Part shown: positions 5,979-15,387 of the stretch, one piece after another
Position numbering within the stretch: the first letter of the stretch is position 1
Layout: each line of letters starts with the position of its first letter
From: Lysobacteraceae bacterium
GTDB lineage: Bacteria; Patescibacteriota; Patescibacteriia; JAACEG01
NCBI GenBank assembly: GCA_011682665.1
Contig: JAACEG010000002.1
Span: forward strand, 1 to 16,200
Direction of reading: 5' to 3'
Length of the DNA stretch: 16,200 nucleotides
Notes under the pieces: model-generated
Databases searched by the model: none
What the model saw: only the letters and a program-made list of their open reading frames with translations
What the model was told of the DNA's origin: nothing
Program-made: the position numbers and the translations under genes

Positions 5979-6563
5979 TTATTTATTTCTCCCTATTTCT
6001 TTTAAGGCTTGTTTTATTTTATTATCAACTCCTTTTATTTCTTTCGGCAAGGACTTAACTATTTGCTGCGCGTTATATAAACTATAGCCTAAATTAGTTA
6101 AAGCATTAACAACATCATTATCCTCATTAGAATATTCAATCTCTTTCAGATTCTCATCTCCAACAATAAAAACCTTATTTTTTAATTCAACAATAATTCT
6201 TTCCGCTGTTTTCTTTCCTAATCTAGGAGCTTGGCTTAAAACTTCAGGCCTATTGCTAGCAATCGCAGACTTAACGCTATTTACGCCGACAGAATCCAAT
6301 AAAATTGAAGCGGAACTTGGACCAACACCAGAAATAGAAATTAATAAAATAAACAAATCTAACTGTTGTTTATTTTTAAAACCATATAATTTTATACTAT
6401 CTTCACGCCAATATTGATAAGTAAACAAATCAATTTCCTGTGTTTTTTTAAGTTTGCTTAAAAAATTTTCGCCAAGCAAAACCTGATAGCCAACACTGCC
6501 AGTTAATAAAATCACAGACTTATCGTCTTTTTCTATGATTGTTCCCTTTAAGTAAGCTATCAT
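5979..6563 (-). CDS. ruvA: Holliday junction DNA helicase subunit RuvA
   Basis: This 194-residue protein is the DNA-binding subunit of the RuvAB branch-migration motor. It starts MIAYLKGTIIEKDDKSVIL, the family's N-terminal OB fold, which extends to about residue 62. Two helix-hairpin-helix motifs follow: LLISISGVGPSSASILLDSVG, and then APRLGKKTAERIIVELKNK. A short C-terminal domain containing DVVNALTNLGYSLYNAQQIV is the RuvB-binding part. The length is normal. It lies 58 bp downstream of the AI-2E-family permease on the same strand and is probably cotranscribed; no terminator is visible between them. No ruvB or ruvC is in the window. Confidence 0.95.
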   Translation of the reverse strand: MIAYLKGTIIEKDDKSVILLTGSVGYQVLLGENFLSKLKKTQEIDLFTYQYWREDSIKLYGFKNKQQLDLFILLISISGVGPSSASILLDSVGVNSVKSAIASNRPEVLSQAPRLGKKTAERIIVELKNKVFIVGDENLKEIEYSNEDNDVVNALTNLGYSLYNAQQIVKSLPKEIKGVDNKIKQALKEIGRNK

Positions 6564-6621
6564 AAATTTTAATCTATAAATTTTTAAAAATAAAAAAAAT
6601 TAATTTTAAATCTTATTTTAA

Positions 6622-7662
6622 TCAAATTTTATTTTTTGACTCAATTTTTGGCAAAAAATTTAAAATAACAATTATAGACACTACCAAAGGAATGGCTAAA
6701 ATCGCTCCAAGCGTTCCCCCTATCTCAAAACCGGCTGTCAAAGAGACTAAACTAATAATAGGATTGACGCCAATCACTCTTTTCATAATCTGGGGAACTA
6801 ATATATTTCCTTCAAATTGCTGAATGATAACATAAATAATAATAACAATAAAAGCAGTAGATAATGATTGAAAAAGCGCTAAAAATACCGCTGGAATTGC
6901 CCCAATAATCGGACCTAAAAAAGGTATGAATTCTGTTAACCCTGCGATTAAAGCTAAGACAAGCGCATATTTCATTTTAAAAATAGACAAAGCAATAAAA
7001 GTCAAAATAAAAATAATAAAACATAATAATGTTTGCGCTCTTGCCCAACCTCCTAATTTATCTTTTATTTTATTTAATAATTTTACAAAATATTTTCTAT
7101 AGTTTGAAGGAACTATGTTTTGCGCCATTTTATTAATAAAAGACTTATCTATTAGCATATAAAAACTGATTACTAAAATTGTGATAAACGATAAAAGCCC
7201 GCCAAAAATTTCAACCATAATTGAAATAATTCCTTTAACCCCTCCCCCAATGCCAGCTTTCAACATATTAAGATCATTTTGAATATTTTCCTCAATTCCA
7301 TATTTATTAGAATACTCTTTTAATTGCAAAAAACTAGTAAAAGTTTTATCTAAATAATCAGGAAAAGTTTTAATTAGATCGCTTACTTGATTAATAATAA
7401 TTGGAACAATAAGTATAAAAACTGAAACTATGATAACGAACAAAAATAGATAAATAATTGCAACGCCCACTGGCCGTGGAATGTTATAACGATACAATTT
7501 ATTTACTAATGGGTTAAGCGCTGAAAAAAGAATAAATGAAATAAAGAGCACTAATATAATGTTAATTGTTAAATATAAAAGATAGAAAAAAAACAATAAA
7601 ACAACTATTTTTATAATTGAAACAGTTGAAATGCTCAACTCGTTTTTTGTTGAATTTAGCAT
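6622..7662 (-). CDS. AI-2E/PerM-family transporter
   Basis: This 346-residue membrane protein is recognisable as the AI-2E transporter (PerM/YdiK) superfamily. Two N-terminal helices end in the family-like stretch LFSALNPLVNKLYRYNIPRPVGV. A long extracytoplasmic region follows (about 85-150), rich in charged and amphipathic residues. A helical bundle then contains EFIPFLGPIIGAIPA and VPQIMKRVIGVNPIISLVSL, the two best-conserved family blocks. Family members include exporters of autoinducer 2 and Na+/H+ antiporters; the substrate here cannot be inferred. It probably leads an operon with ruvA. Its start is 76 bp from the divergent tsaE start. Confidence 0.9.
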   Translation of the reverse strand: MLNSTKNELSISTVSIIKIVVLLFFFYLLYLTINIILVLFISFILFSALNPLVNKLYRYNIPRPVGVAIIYLFLFVIIVSVFILIVPIIINQVSDLIKTFPDYLDKTFTSFLQLKEYSNKYGIEENIQNDLNMLKAGIGGGVKGIISIMVEIFGGLLSFITILVISFYMLIDKSFINKMAQNIVPSNYRKYFVKLLNKIKDKLGGWARAQTLLCFIIFILTFIALSIFKMKYALVLALIAGLTEFIPFLGPIIGAIPAVFLALFQSLSTAFIVIIIYVIIQQFEGNILVPQIMKRVIGVNPIISLVSLTAGFEIGGTLGAILAIPLVVSIIVILNFLPKIESKNKI

Positions 7663-7738
7663 AAAAGAAAAATTAATTTTAAATTATTTTGATTTATTAT
7701 TTAATAATGTTAAAGTGAATAATATTAATATTTTTTCT

Positions 7739-8188
7739 ATGAAAATATACATTTCTAAAAATGAAAAGCAAACTCTATCTTTTGCAAAAAATTTCGCAAA
7801 AAAGTTAAAGGGCGGCGATATTATATTATTGATAGGCAATTTAGGAAGCGGTAAAACAATATTTGTAAAAGGGATCGCAAAAGCTCTCAACATTAAAAAA
7901 TCAATATCTAGTCCTACTTTTAATATAATAAAAATTTATAATATTCCGCATAATTTAGATAAAAAAAACAAAATTAAATATCTATGCCATATTGACGCTT
8001 ATCGTTTAAAAAATCAAAAAGATTTAAAAATTTTAGGAATTGATGAAATATTGTCTTCCCAAAAAACAGTTACTTTAATTGAATGGGCTAATAAAGTAAA
8101 AAATATTTTGCCTAAAAACAATATTTCTATACAATTTAAAACAACTAATAATAAAAATGAAAGAATAATCATTATACATAATTATTAA
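7739..8188 (+). CDS. tsaE: TsaE, ATPase of the tRNA t6A-synthesis complex
   Basis: This 149-residue protein has P-loop GNLGSGKT (33-40), a SPTF motif at about 58-61, HIDAYRL, and a late LIEWANK. Together these are characteristic of TsaE, which energises the TsaB-TsaD complex making threonylcarbamoyl-adenosine at position 37 of ANN-reading tRNAs. The frame is open from an ATG at 7631, but that would overlap the divergent permease gene by 32 bp and add 36 AT-rich residues absent from the family. The ATG at 7739 gives a normal-length protein. It may be relevant that the window's tRNA-Ile(UAU) reads an ANN codon. No Shine-Dalgarno site is visible. Confidence 0.93.
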   Translation: MKIYISKNEKQTLSFAKNFAKKLKGGDIILLIGNLGSGKTIFVKGIAKALNIKKSISSPTFNIIKIYNIPHNLDKKNKIKYLCHIDAYRLKNQKDLKILGIDEILSSQKTVTLIEWANKVKNILPKNNISIQFKTTNNKNERIIIIHNY

Positions 8189-8247
8189 CTGGCTTGATAA
8201 CATTTTTAATGATTTTAGTTAAAAATTTTAAATTGAAAATTCTAATA

Positions 8248-9948
8248 TTACCCTGCTACTCTAAATACTTCTTCAACTGTTGTTACGCCTTGAATGGCTT
8301 TCAAGATTCCATCTTGAGCCATAGTTAGCATCCCCTTGTCAACAGCCAGCTCTTCTATTTTTGATTCAGAAATATCTTTGTCAGATAAAACCAAATCCTT
8401 CATATCTTTATCAAAATCAATAATTTCAAAAATTCCGATTCTTCCTTTATAGCCAATATTTCCGCATTTATCACATCCTCTTCCTTTATAAAAATCAGTT
8501 TCATCCAATTTGTCTATATTTATTTTCCCTTGTAATTTTTTTGGGATTTTGGCAAAAATATTTTTAATTCGCTTTATTGCTTCATCGTCTATCTTTACTT
8601 TTTCTTTACAATAGGGACAAATTCTCCGAACTAATCTTTGAGCTATAATAGTGTTTAAAGCCGGTACTAATAAAAATTTTTTTGCCCCCATAGATAAAAG
8701 TCTTGCAATAGTGCCAGAAGCGCTATTGGTATGAACTGTACTTAAAACTAAATGCCCTGTTAAAGCTGATTGAATAGCAGTATCAGCTGTATCAAGATCA
8801 CGTATTTCGCCAACCATTATAATATCCGGATCTTGCCTGACAAGAGAACGGAGAGCCTTGGCAAAAGTATAACCAGAGCCTGAATCAACACTGCTTTGAT
8901 TGACTCCTGGCAAACGATATTCGATAGGATCTTCAATAGTTATAATCTTAATTCCTTCTTTATTTAATTTAGTTAAAATAGAATATAAAGTTGTAGTTTT
9001 CCCAGAACCAGTAGGTCCTGTATTTAAAATCATACCATTGGGTCGGTTTATCCCTTTTTCTAAAACTTTATAAGATTCATCACTTAACCCAAGTTCCTGA
9101 ATAGTTAACATTTTATGCGAAAACATCAAAATTCTAATCGCGACACTTTCTCCAAAAGCGGTCGGAAGTGTAGAAACTCTGATATCAATTTGCTCCTTGT
9201 CTAAAAAAATAGTGAACCTTCCATCTTGCGGCTTATCATCAACATTTATTTTTAACCCTGACAACAATTTAATCCTTGATATTAAAACCTTCCATTTTTC
9301 TTTTGGCAAAACAGTCGCATCATGCAAGATACCATCAATTCTAAATCTAATTTTAACACTCTCCTTTTCAGCTTCAATATGGACATCAGAAGCGTTAACA
9401 TTAATTGCCACACCTAATAATAAAGCAAGAATTTCCGTCAGTGAAATTTTTTTGATTTCATTTGAAATATCTTGGAAATTATTAATATTTCTAAATTTAT
9501 TCAAATCTTTTTCTGTTATTTTTACTCCCTCGTCTTTTATTTTTTTTGATGGCAATTTAGCATAATCCGCAAAAGCTGTGTCAAAACTATGTTTGGAAAT
9601 TAAATATATAATAATCTTTTTGTTAAAAAAAGTGTCTCTTATTTTAACAATAAAATCCTGAACTTCTTTTTTTGCAGGGTCAACAACCCCTAAACGCATT
9701 TGTTGACTTCCATAAAAAAAACAAATAACTTTATATTTTTCAGCTTTATCCTTATCAATTATTTTCAAAGCGTCTTGAGAGATAGGAAAACCAAACAAAT
9801 TTATATAAGCAAGGTTTAAATCTCTTGCATCGCTTTTAACAAATTCTTCTTTTTCTTTCACGTCAATTTCTTTAATTTTATCCTTAAAGTTACCTTTTAC
9901 TTCATCGCTGGCAAGCTGAACTTTCTTTCTATTTATAATATCACTCAT
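8248..9948 (-). CDS. pilB: Type IV pilus assembly ATPase (PilB/GspE family)
   Basis: This 566-residue hexameric ATPase powers pilus extension from the cytoplasmic side of the inner membrane. An MshEN-like N-terminal part (about 40-130) precedes the core. The core contains Walker A GPTGSGKT (311-318), Asp box ITIEDPIEYRLPGVNQ (336-351), Walker B RQDPDIIMVGEIRD (371-384) and His box TGHLVLSTVHTN (397-408). A tetracysteine zinc motif follows, C444-x2-C447 and C492-x2-C495, as expected for PilB/GspE and not for the retraction ATPase PilT. Its ATG overlaps the end of the upstream membrane-protein gene by 4 nt, suggesting translational coupling. No other pilus genes are in the window. Confidence 0.95.
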   Translation of the reverse strand: MSDIINRKKVQLASDEVKGNFKDKIKEIDVKEKEEFVKSDARDLNLAYINLFGFPISQDALKIIDKDKAEKYKVICFFYGSQQMRLGVVDPAKKEVQDFIVKIRDTFFNKKIIIYLISKHSFDTAFADYAKLPSKKIKDEGVKITEKDLNKFRNINNFQDISNEIKKISLTEILALLLGVAINVNASDVHIEAEKESVKIRFRIDGILHDATVLPKEKWKVLISRIKLLSGLKINVDDKPQDGRFTIFLDKEQIDIRVSTLPTAFGESVAIRILMFSHKMLTIQELGLSDESYKVLEKGINRPNGMILNTGPTGSGKTTTLYSILTKLNKEGIKIITIEDPIEYRLPGVNQSSVDSGSGYTFAKALRSLVRQDPDIIMVGEIRDLDTADTAIQSALTGHLVLSTVHTNSASGTIARLLSMGAKKFLLVPALNTIIAQRLVRRICPYCKEKVKIDDEAIKRIKNIFAKIPKKLQGKINIDKLDETDFYKGRGCDKCGNIGYKGRIGIFEIIDFDKDMKDLVLSDKDISESKIEELAVDKGMLTMAQDGILKAIQGVTTVEEVFRVAG

Positions 9949-10955
9949 AATCTACTTTTTTTAAAATTTCCAATTAAATTAGAAATAGCGCCTTTATTAA
10001 TTCTTTTATTATTATTTAAACGTACAAACATTAGTGTCCAAACAGAATAATTATAAGAAACTAATATTGATATAAAAGATAAAACAAAGAAAATCAACAA
10101 ACAAGGAATAAATACAAAATAAAAATCAAAGCTAAACCCACCAAACATATAAAGGCTGAAGCCTTCAAAAGTTCTTGTTAAAGGAACTAATAAAATTATA
10201 GCCATTAATATCATTATATATTTAAAAATATAATTAATTACAAATAGAAAAAATGCTATTTCAAAATTAACAATATAATTTTTATAAAATAAAATTATCC
10301 CCTCTTTAATAGAAGCAATTGGATTTTTACCTTTTAATACGACAAAAGCCAAGGCATATTTCATTATTAAAGAACAAATTATTAAAACAACAGTGATTAG
10401 GATCAAAAAAATAAAAGACCAAATTATAATAGATGAGGACTTTTTAGCAAGACCTAAAACAGTTAGGGTCGCCAAAAAAAATGACAGTGTCCATATTATA
10501 TATTTTTCAATGATATTCAAACTCAAAATTCGCCAAAAATTTCTACGTCCAATAGATATTCCATCATGAATATTTATTTTTTCTTTTTTATCTAATTTAA
10601 AAATAGAATAAACTAATCCACCTTGGCCTATAGCTGAAACAAAAATCAAAATTATAAATATAAATATAATCAACAAAAATATAAAAATAATCATAAAAAA
10701 TGAAAACCAATCAGAAAGCATCGCATTCTTTAAATTATTTAAAAATGAATTGTTGAAAATTCCAATTTTAGCAAGATTAAAAATAATTCCTCCTTGCTTA
10801 AAGACTCCTGAAAAAGAATCCGAAGTAAAATTGCACCAAACTCCTTTGCCTAAAATAAACGAAAATAAACCAAAAAACCATAAAAGCTTGTTACGCCAAA
10901 CTAATTTCCAAGAATCAATCAAGATTCTTAAATAAAAAATGTTTTTTTTAACCAT
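9945..10955 (-). CDS. Polytopic membrane protein of unknown function, coupled to pilB
   Basis: This 336-residue protein has about six membrane segments. They include a very hydrophobic stretch near residues 85-107 and another near 178-197. The N-terminus contains WKLVWRNKLLWFFGLFSF. I recognise that pattern from uncharacterised CPR membrane proteins but cannot name a function. The segment KGKNPIASIKEGIILFYKNY lies between two helices and is amphipathic. An AGGGGGA tract 8 bp before the ATG could serve as a ribosome binding site. The stop codon overlaps the pilB start by 4 nt, so the two are translationally linked and a pilus-related or secretion-related role is possible. That link is inference from context only. 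Confidence 0.7.
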   Translation of the reverse strand: MVKKNIFYLRILIDSWKLVWRNKLLWFFGLFSFILGKGVWCNFTSDSFSGVFKQGGIIFNLAKIGIFNNSFLNNLKNAMLSDWFSFFMIIFIFLLIIFIFIILIFVSAIGQGGLVYSIFKLDKKEKINIHDGISIGRRNFWRILSLNIIEKYIIWTLSFFLATLTVLGLAKKSSSIIIWSFIFLILITVVLIICSLIMKYALAFVVLKGKNPIASIKEGIILFYKNYIVNFEIAFFLFVINYIFKYIMILMAIILLVPLTRTFEGFSLYMFGGFSFDFYFVFIPCLLIFFVLSFISILVSYNYSVWTLMFVRLNNNKRINKGAISNLIGNFKKSRL

Positions 10956-11124
10956 AAATTTTCCCCCTAAATTATTTAATAATTAAATTTATAAAATTTT
11001 TTTTACACCAATCCGCTTAGAAATTTATCAGCGCTGATTATAAATCCGATTTTTTATAACATACTCTAAAAAAAACGCAAAAATTTTCTACTTGGGTAAA
11101 AACTATCGAATTTATAAAATTCTA
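10956..11124. other. AT-rich spacer between ftsH and the pilB operon
   Basis: Both flanking genes are on the minus strand. The spacer holds a perfect 12-bp palindrome ATCAGCGCTGAT (11027-11038) and a weak AT hairpin GAATTT/AAATTC near 11108-11123 that may help end ftsH transcription. No gene or convincing promoter was found. Confidence 0.4.
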
Positions 11125-12981
11125 TTATTCGCTTAATTTTTTATTTGGATTTGAATCAACTTCTGTTTTATTTTTTTTAAACAAACTGTCAAATTCTTCT
11201 CTTTCAATCGTCTCTTTCTTTAATAAAATTTTAACAATTTTTTCCATTTTTTCTTTATTTTCTTTTATAATTTTTTCAGCTGTGGCACAAGCGTTATTGA
11301 TTAACTCAAATATTTCTGAGTCTATTATTTCTGCTGTCTTCTCGCTATAATCTCTTTGCTCATGTATTTCTCTCCCTAAAAATATCATCTCTTCCTGCTC
11401 TCCATAGGTTCTTGGAGGAAGTTTTTTAGACATCCCAAACTCCGTAATCATTCTTTTACATAATTTTGTTGCCTGTTGTAAATCGTTTGTGGCTCCTGTG
11501 GTTACTTCTCCAAAATTAATTTTTTCAGAAATATAACCTCCTACTAAAACCGCGAGTTCGTCAATAAATTTAGACCGCGAGCTAAACTTTCTGTCCTCTG
11601 AGGGAAGCTTAAGAGTATAGCCAGCCGCTTTGCCACGCGAAATAATAGAAACTTTGTGGACAGGATCTGTTCTTGGCAATTTTTTAGCCACCAAAGCATG
11701 ACCAGCTTCATGATAAGCGGTTATTTTCTTTTCTTCCGGTCCTAAAATATGACTTTTCCGCTCTGGACCTATTAAAACTCTTTCAATACTGTCAAGAATC
11801 TCTTGCTGTTCCACCTTTTTTTTATGATGGCGTACTGTGAGGATAGCGGCTTCATTTAACAAATTCTCCAAATCAGCTCCTGAAAATCCAGGGGTTCTTT
11901 CCGCAACTTCTTTTAAAGAAACATTCTTTTCTAATGGTTTTTTAAAAGAATGAACTTTTAAAATTGCTTCTCTTTCAACAATATCTGGTAAATCTATTAT
12001 TACCTGCCTGTCAAAACGGCCAGGACGCAAAAGCGCTGGGTCTAAAACATCTGGCCTATTAGTAGCGGCTAAAACTATGACATTATCATTTTGATCAAAG
12101 CCGTCCATTTCAACTAATATTTGATTTAGAGTTTGTTCTCTTTCGTCATGCGATCCTCCTAAACCAGCACCCCTTCTTCTCCCAACGGCATCAATTTCAT
12201 CAATAAATAAAATTGACGGCGCGTTTTTTTTAGCTTTGCTAAATAAATCGCGAACGCGCGCCGCCCCCACGCCGACAAACATTTCAACAAATTCTGAACC
12301 AGAAATATGAAAAAAGGGAACATTTGCCTCCCCAGCGACTGCTCGTGAAAGTAAAGTCTTTCCAACGCCAGGAGCGCCAAGCAATAAAACACCCTTAGGA
12401 ATTTTAGCTCCAAGATCACTATATTTTTTATGATCTTTTAAAAAATCAACTATTTCAAACAATTCTTCTTTTGCTTCTTCAGCGCCAGCAACATTTTTAA
12501 AGGTAACCTTTTTTCCAGTGCCTTTTACATTCTTAACTTTACTTCGTCCAAACATCATTGCTTTCTGATTCATTCCTTGAACCTGACGCATCATAATAAA
12601 TATAAATAATCCAATTAAAATAAAAGGGATTAAATATGGTAAAAGATTATTCATCCAAAAACCAGCTCCTGACTCATCTTTGACAACAATATTTACCTTT
12701 CCCATTTTTTCAGGAGAAACGCCAAAATTTTTAAACATTTCTGAAAGTGATTCAATTCCCTCTTTCTGCGCTTTTTGTTTCTCATTTGAGAATAAAATAA
12801 TTTCTAATTTATCTCCCTTCACAGTGATCTCTTTAACTTTTTCTTTATTGACTTCATTAATTAATTTAGCAACGCTAATCTGTTCAACTTTCTGCTCTGG
12901 TTGCGCGTATAAACTGATAAATCCCGCTACCATTAAAATAACAAATAAAACAATTAAAAAATTTTTTAAAATATTTTTCAT
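11125..12981 (-). CDS. ftsH: ATP-dependent zinc metalloprotease FtsH
   Basis: This 618-residue membrane-anchored hexameric AAA+ protease extracts and degrades membrane and unstable proteins. Two transmembrane helices (about 5-25 and 111-131) flank a small extracytoplasmic domain. The AAA domain has Walker A GAPGVGKT (202-209), pore loop FVGVG (235-239), Walker B ILFIDEID (257-264) and the SRH containing [10 protein letters not shown] (317-326). The protease domain has the zinc site HEAGH (424-428), with D500 in [11 protein letters not shown] as the likely third ligand. Length and order are standard. A candidate promoter lies at 13018-13046. It sits downstream of a HAD gene and an MFS gene on the same strand. 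Confidence 0.97.
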   Translation of the reverse strand: MKNILKNFLIVLFVILMVAGFISLYAQPEQKVEQISVAKLINEVNKEKVKEITVKGDKLEIILFSNEKQKAQKEGIESLSEMFKNFGVSPEKMGKVNIVVKDESGAGFWMNNLLPYLIPFILIGLFIFIMMRQVQGMNQKAMMFGRSKVKNVKGTGKKVTFKNVAGAEEAKEELFEIVDFLKDHKKYSDLGAKIPKGVLLLGAPGVGKTLLSRAVAGEANVPFFHISGSEFVEMFVGVGAARVRDLFSKAKKNAPSILFIDEIDAVGRRRGAGLGGSHDEREQTLNQILVEMDGFDQNDNVIVLAATNRPDVLDPALLRPGRFDRQVIIDLPDIVEREAILKVHSFKKPLEKNVSLKEVAERTPGFSGADLENLLNEAAILTVRHHKKKVEQQEILDSIERVLIGPERKSHILGPEEKKITAYHEAGHALVAKKLPRTDPVHKVSIISRGKAAGYTLKLPSEDRKFSSRSKFIDELAVLVGGYISEKINFGEVTTGATNDLQQATKLCKRMITEFGMSKKLPPRTYGEQEEMIFLGREIHEQRDYSEKTAEIIDSEIFELINNACATAEKIIKENKEKMEKIVKILLKKETIEREEFDSLFKKNKTEVDSNPNKKLSE

Positions 12982-13017
12982 AATTTGTAAATTTTATTTT
13001 TAATAATTTTGTTATAA

Positions 13018-13046
13018 AGTATAAACCATATTTACAAAATAAGCAA
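13018..13046 (-). promoter_or_regulatory. Putative ftsH promoter
   Basis: On the minus strand TTGCTT (13041-13046) and TATACT (13018-13023) are separated by 17 bp, within the 67-bp HAD-ftsH spacer. This would give an ftsH leader of about 30 nt. Confidence 0.5.
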
Positions 13047-13048
13047 AT

Positions 13049-13669
13049 TTAGTTAATTTCTTCTTTTGCAAAATTTTCAAAATCATTATAAATTTTTTCT
13101 TTATGTTTAATATTATAAGAATAAGGACCCTGAATAATTTTAAATTTACAATTTTTACCTAATAACTTTGCCATAGCAAAAGTTTCTTTAGCATTATCGT
13201 TTATTATTAAAATTTTTTCTTGGGAATTTTTCAGAGATTTTAAAAAATCGTTTTTTCCTTTAGCGCTATCTTCTAAAATAATTTTATCAAAATACTTTTT
13301 AATTTTTAAATTATCAATCTTTAATTTTTGCCAATCAAGATTGCCAAAAGAAATTAATATTAATTTGTTACCATTATTTCTAAAATATTTTAGGGCCTTT
13401 TCCACCCCGGGAAACAAATAATCATCCATTTTTTTAAAAAAAATATTTAATTTTTGTTTTATCTTTTTTTCTTCCGTAAAATTAATCTGTTTTTGTTTTT
13501 TTAATATTTTTAAATGCTCCTCTATGCCATAATTAAGACTTTTACTTTTAAAATATTTTTCATAATATTTATTGAATTCATCAATATTCATATCAAAAAC
13601 AGAGGCTAAATCTTGCCTAAATTTTTTAGAATCAAGCAAAGTATAATCTAAATCAAAAATAACTATCAT
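13049..13669 (-). CDS. HAD-superfamily hydrolase
   Basis: This 206-residue cytoplasmic phosphohydrolase-like protein carries all four HAD motifs. Motif I is FDLDYTLLD (5-13), with nucleophile D6 and acid/base D8. Motif II is LISFGN (105-110), with S107. Motif III is a lysine in SAKGKND (135-141). Motif IV is IINDNAKE (155-162), with N157-D158 in place of the common DD or GDxxxD. A helical cap lies between motifs I and II, as in the phosphoglycolate/pyrimidine-nucleotidase group. The substrate is unknown. It starts 3 nt after the MFS gene's stop, so the two form one operon. Confidence 0.85.
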   Translation of the reverse strand: MIVIFDLDYTLLDSKKFRQDLASVFDMNIDEFNKYYEKYFKSKSLNYGIEEHLKILKKQKQINFTEEKKIKQKLNIFFKKMDDYLFPGVEKALKYFRNNGNKLILISFGNLDWQKLKIDNLKIKKYFDKIILEDSAKGKNDFLKSLKNSQEKILIINDNAKETFAMAKLLGKNCKFKIIQGPYSYNIKHKEKIYNDFENFAKEEIN

Positions 13670-13672
13670 AAA

Positions 13673-14881
13673 TTATATTCTTTCTCTTTCACTTTTATTA
13701 TCAACCAACTTAAAAGCGGGATAGAGTCCAGACAAAGACACGATCGCTATAAGTAAAAAAATTAATTTTATATCAAAAGATAATAATAATAAAAAAGATG
13801 ACAAAATGGTGGCAATTATATAACCGACAGGCCTAGAAGTACGGAAAAAATCAATTATATCAAGGTCATAGCCATCAATCTTTTTGTAAAAATAAGAATC
13901 GCGCAAAATTTCTATAATAGAAGCGCCAACGCGCGTGACGAATAAAATTGTTGTTAAAAACAAAATATCTTTATAATTAAAAAGATAAAGAATTAATGTT
14001 GCCACTCCCATTATAAAAATAGAAAAAATTAGGAATTCTTTTTCTCCTGTTTTTTTATCAGCTAAAATTCCAACTGGATATTGAAATAAAACAAATGGGA
14101 TAAGAATTATTGAAAAAACTAATCCTATTTGCGACAAAGAATATCCTATTTGCAAAAAATAAAGCGGTGTATAGATAACCATCAAAGCGTAAAAAAAATC
14201 CAAGACAAAAGAAATATAATAAATCCGCATAATATTTTTTCTTTTAAAAACTCTTTTTAAAAGCTGAATCGTTGTTTCTTTCCTCTTGAATGTATGGTCT
14301 ACCCCTCTAAAGGCCATTAAAGAAATTGAAAAAATTAAAAACTGAATAACAAAAGAAGCAAAAAATATTCCTTTAAATCCAAAAATATCTAAAATTTGGA
14401 ATGATAAAAACGGCGCTAAAATAAAACCAGCGTTACCAATAGTAAGATAAACGCCCCGAATTCTTCCAGACATTTTATCTACTGAAAAAAATTCTAAAAT
14501 GATATCTAAGCAAACCCAGCTCATTGCATCGCCAATAATGTAAATCATTAAAAATATTATCCCCAAAATTGATAACGGCAAATAAAATAATGCAGTTATA
14601 GCAATTATCTTTATAACAAAAGTTAAATAAAAAAGGTATGATTTTCCTATTTTTTGCGCTAATTTATGTAAATTTAAAAAGATGATCAAAATAATCAAAT
14701 AAGAAATCAAAAAAAATATTCCAACATTATCTGTTCCTGATATTACTTTAAAGTAAAGAGATAAAATATAAGCCAATAAAGATGAAGAAAAACCCATTAA
14801 AAAAGAAATAAGATTGGTAAATTTTATATTATCTATATTTAATTTTTCTTTATGATTTAAAAAATTTTCTGCCATAAACAT
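13673..14881 (-). CDS. Major facilitator superfamily permease
   Basis: This 402-residue protein has about 12 hydrophobic helices in two halves. The loop PVGILADKKTGEKEF in the second half is the MFS motif-A equivalent (GxxaDkxGxr), and the first half carries a weaker NLHKLAQKIGKSY. A cytoplasmic linker, FRGVDHTFKRKETTIQLLKRVFKRKN, joins the halves. The substrate cannot be predicted; similar proteins in CPR are annotated only as MFS. The first ATG (14881) is followed two codons later by another ATG, and neither has a Shine-Dalgarno site. It forms an operon with the HAD gene 3 nt downstream. Confidence 0.85.
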   Translation of the reverse strand: MFMAENFLNHKEKLNIDNIKFTNLISFLMGFSSSLLAYILSLYFKVISGTDNVGIFFLISYLIILIIFLNLHKLAQKIGKSYLFYLTFVIKIIAITALFYLPLSILGIIFLMIYIIGDAMSWVCLDIILEFFSVDKMSGRIRGVYLTIGNAGFILAPFLSFQILDIFGFKGIFFASFVIQFLIFSISLMAFRGVDHTFKRKETTIQLLKRVFKRKNIMRIYYISFVLDFFYALMVIYTPLYFLQIGYSLSQIGLVFSIILIPFVLFQYPVGILADKKTGEKEFLIFSIFIMGVATLILYLFNYKDILFLTTILFVTRVGASIIEILRDSYFYKKIDGYDLDIIDFFRTSRPVGYIIATILSSFLLLLSFDIKLIFLLIAIVSLSGLYPAFKLVDNKSERERI

Positions 14882-14946
14882 TAATCGTAATTAATTGTAA
14901 TTGATAATCAATTAAAAAATGGTCTTAATAATTTTAGTTGAATATT

Positions 14947-15060
14947 TAGGGGCTGATGACGAGAGCCTTTTCTACTGCAATTTTCATCTTTTGGTCAAAT
15001 TTTCTTCAAATTTTTTTACCTTACCTTAGAGTAGGCTAAAAAAATATTTTAAATAAATTT
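14947..15060 (+). repeat. Modular hairpin repeat, copy 2, rearranged
   Basis: Block A (GGGGCTGATGACGAGAGC, from 14949) is in plus orientation. The following 40 bp are unrelated to the linkers of copies 1 and 3. Block B (15007-15060, CAAATTTTTTTACC onward, including CTTACCTTAGAGTAGGC) is then in the opposite orientation relative to block A compared with the other two copies. The two blocks can thus be arranged independently. It sits between the MFS gene and the terminator of the zinc-ribbon operon. Confidence 0.8.
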
Positions 15061-15084
15061 AAAGTCACCTATATCTTACCTTAT

Positions 15085-15141
15085 CTTTTTAAAAAAATAA
15101 AGGTTCGTTTGCTTTTGTAATACTTTTACAAACGAACCTTT
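15085..15141 (-). terminator. Strong intrinsic terminator of the zinc-ribbon operon
   Basis: A perfect 13-bp stem, AAAGGTTCGTTTG (15099-15111)/CAAACGAACCTTT (15129-15141), with a 17-nt loop is followed on the minus strand by ATTTTTTT. It starts 8 nt after the stop of the second zinc-ribbon gene. Confidence 0.9.
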
Positions 15142-15148
15142 CTGGCTG

Positions 15149-15358
15149 CTAATCAAAAGTCGGTGATTTAGAAAATTTCGCCTCCTTTTGATAGCCACAT
15201 TTAGGACATAAAAAAAATCTTTTCGTGTTTGTGTTTCCCCAGGGTCCGTTTATTTCCCTGGCCTCTTTTCTCATCGGTTGCCCACATTTTGGGCAAGTCT
15301 TAATGATAAAATTTGCTTTATTCTTTTTAATCCTTTTAATATCAAGAAATTCCCACAT
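15149..15358 (-). CDS. Tiny zinc-ribbon protein, second gene of the T-box operon
   Basis: This 69-residue protein has a two-knuckle zinc ribbon, C22-PK-C25-G and C51-PK-C54-G, separated by a basic loop (MRKEAREINGPWGNTNTKR). The N-terminus MWEFLDIKRIKKNK resembles MRELLDIKKMNQ of the upstream gene, so the two may be tandem relatives. A strong Shine-Dalgarno site, AAGGAGG, lies 5 nt before the ATG. Zinc ribbons of this size usually bind nucleic acid or protein partners, but no specific family is recognised. It has a dedicated T-box leader and terminator, so its expression probably answers to the charging of one tRNA. Confidence 0.8.
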   Translation of the reverse strand: MWEFLDIKRIKKNKANFIIKTCPKCGQPMRKEAREINGPWGNTNTKRFFLCPKCGYQKEAKFSKSPTFD

Positions 15359-15387
15359 TTTAACCTCCTTCTACTTTTGTTTTTTAT

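Noticed and set aside
7631-7738. N-terminal extension of tsaE from the ATG at 7631
   Set aside because: It overlaps the divergent permease gene, has low-complexity AT-driven residues and exceeds the normal TsaE length.
12159-12419. 86-codon minus-strand frame inside ftsH
   Set aside because: It is an alternative frame within the strongly conserved FtsH AAA domain.
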